NCBI GenBank assembly: GCA_030146445.1
Contig: JASLBT010000222.1
Span: 1-6,183, forward strand
Length of the DNA: 6,183 nucleotides
Reading direction: 5' to 3'
DNA from: Segetibacter sp.
GTDB lineage: Bacteria > Bacteroidota > Bacteroidia > Chitinophagales > Chitinophagaceae
In this document: one piece after another, positions 6,162 to 6,183 of the stretch
Layout of the letters: every line of letters starts with the position of its first letter
Numbering within the stretch: position 1 is the first letter of the stretch
Notes under the pieces: model-generated
The model's input: the letters and a program-made list of their open reading frames with translations, nothing else
What the model was told of the DNA's origin: nothing
Database searches by the model: none
Made by a program: the position numbers and the translations under genes

Positions 6162-6183
6162 AAAGATAAATTTAGAGTATTAA

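Noticed and set aside
6167..6174. TAAATTTA palindrome as a -7 element for trxA
   Set aside because: It differs from TAnnTTTG, sits only a few bases before the ATG and the -33 region is outside the window.

Overview
The window looks like ordinary chromosomal DNA from a member of the Bacteroidota, perhaps a Chitinophagales, Sphingobacteriales or Cytophagales relative. This rests on a secY-map gene pair of the kind found at the ribosomal-protein locus, a 281-residue acidic protein of a type I associate with this phylum, a lipoprotein signal ending in FFFSC, A/T-rich translation starts mostly without Shine-Dalgarno sequences, and mid-range GC. No genus can be named from this alone.

Layout from left to right. 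The 3' part of secY (1-874, +) is followed by a hairpin-plus-T-tract terminator and then by map, methionine aminopeptidase (935-1756, +). A second strong terminator closes map. Next come a conserved acidic protein with an N-terminal coiled coil and an NTF2-like C-terminus (1828-2673, +) and a tiny ORF that overlaps its stop as ATGA (2670-2762, +). About 220 bases without a recognisable gene precede an HI0933/BaiN-type FAD flavoprotein (2985-4283, +). It converges on a TraB/GumN-family lipoprotein (minus strand, probable start 5460, stop at 4567). A 380-base spacer with three inverted repeats separates that gene from thioredoxin trxA (5844-6161, minus), which has its own clear terminator.

How the genes relate. 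SecY (protein export) and MAP (removal of the initiator Met) are linked through the ribosomal-protein locus and act in early protein maturation. The infA-rpmJ-rpsM genes that usually follow map in this phylum are not seen here; a terminator and an unrelated gene follow instead. The remaining genes are single housekeeping or accessory units: a flavoprotein of uncertain substrate, a predicted envelope hydrolase-like lipoprotein, and the cytoplasmic thiol reductant. They do not form an evident pathway.

I found no mobile element, CRISPR array, tRNA, rRNA, toxin-antitoxin pair or recognisable defence system, and no convincing novel multi-gene system. The points most worth a second look are the ATGA-coupled mini-ORF, the break in the secY-map gene order with terminators on both sides of map, and the inverted-repeat-rich spacer upstream of the traB-like gene.
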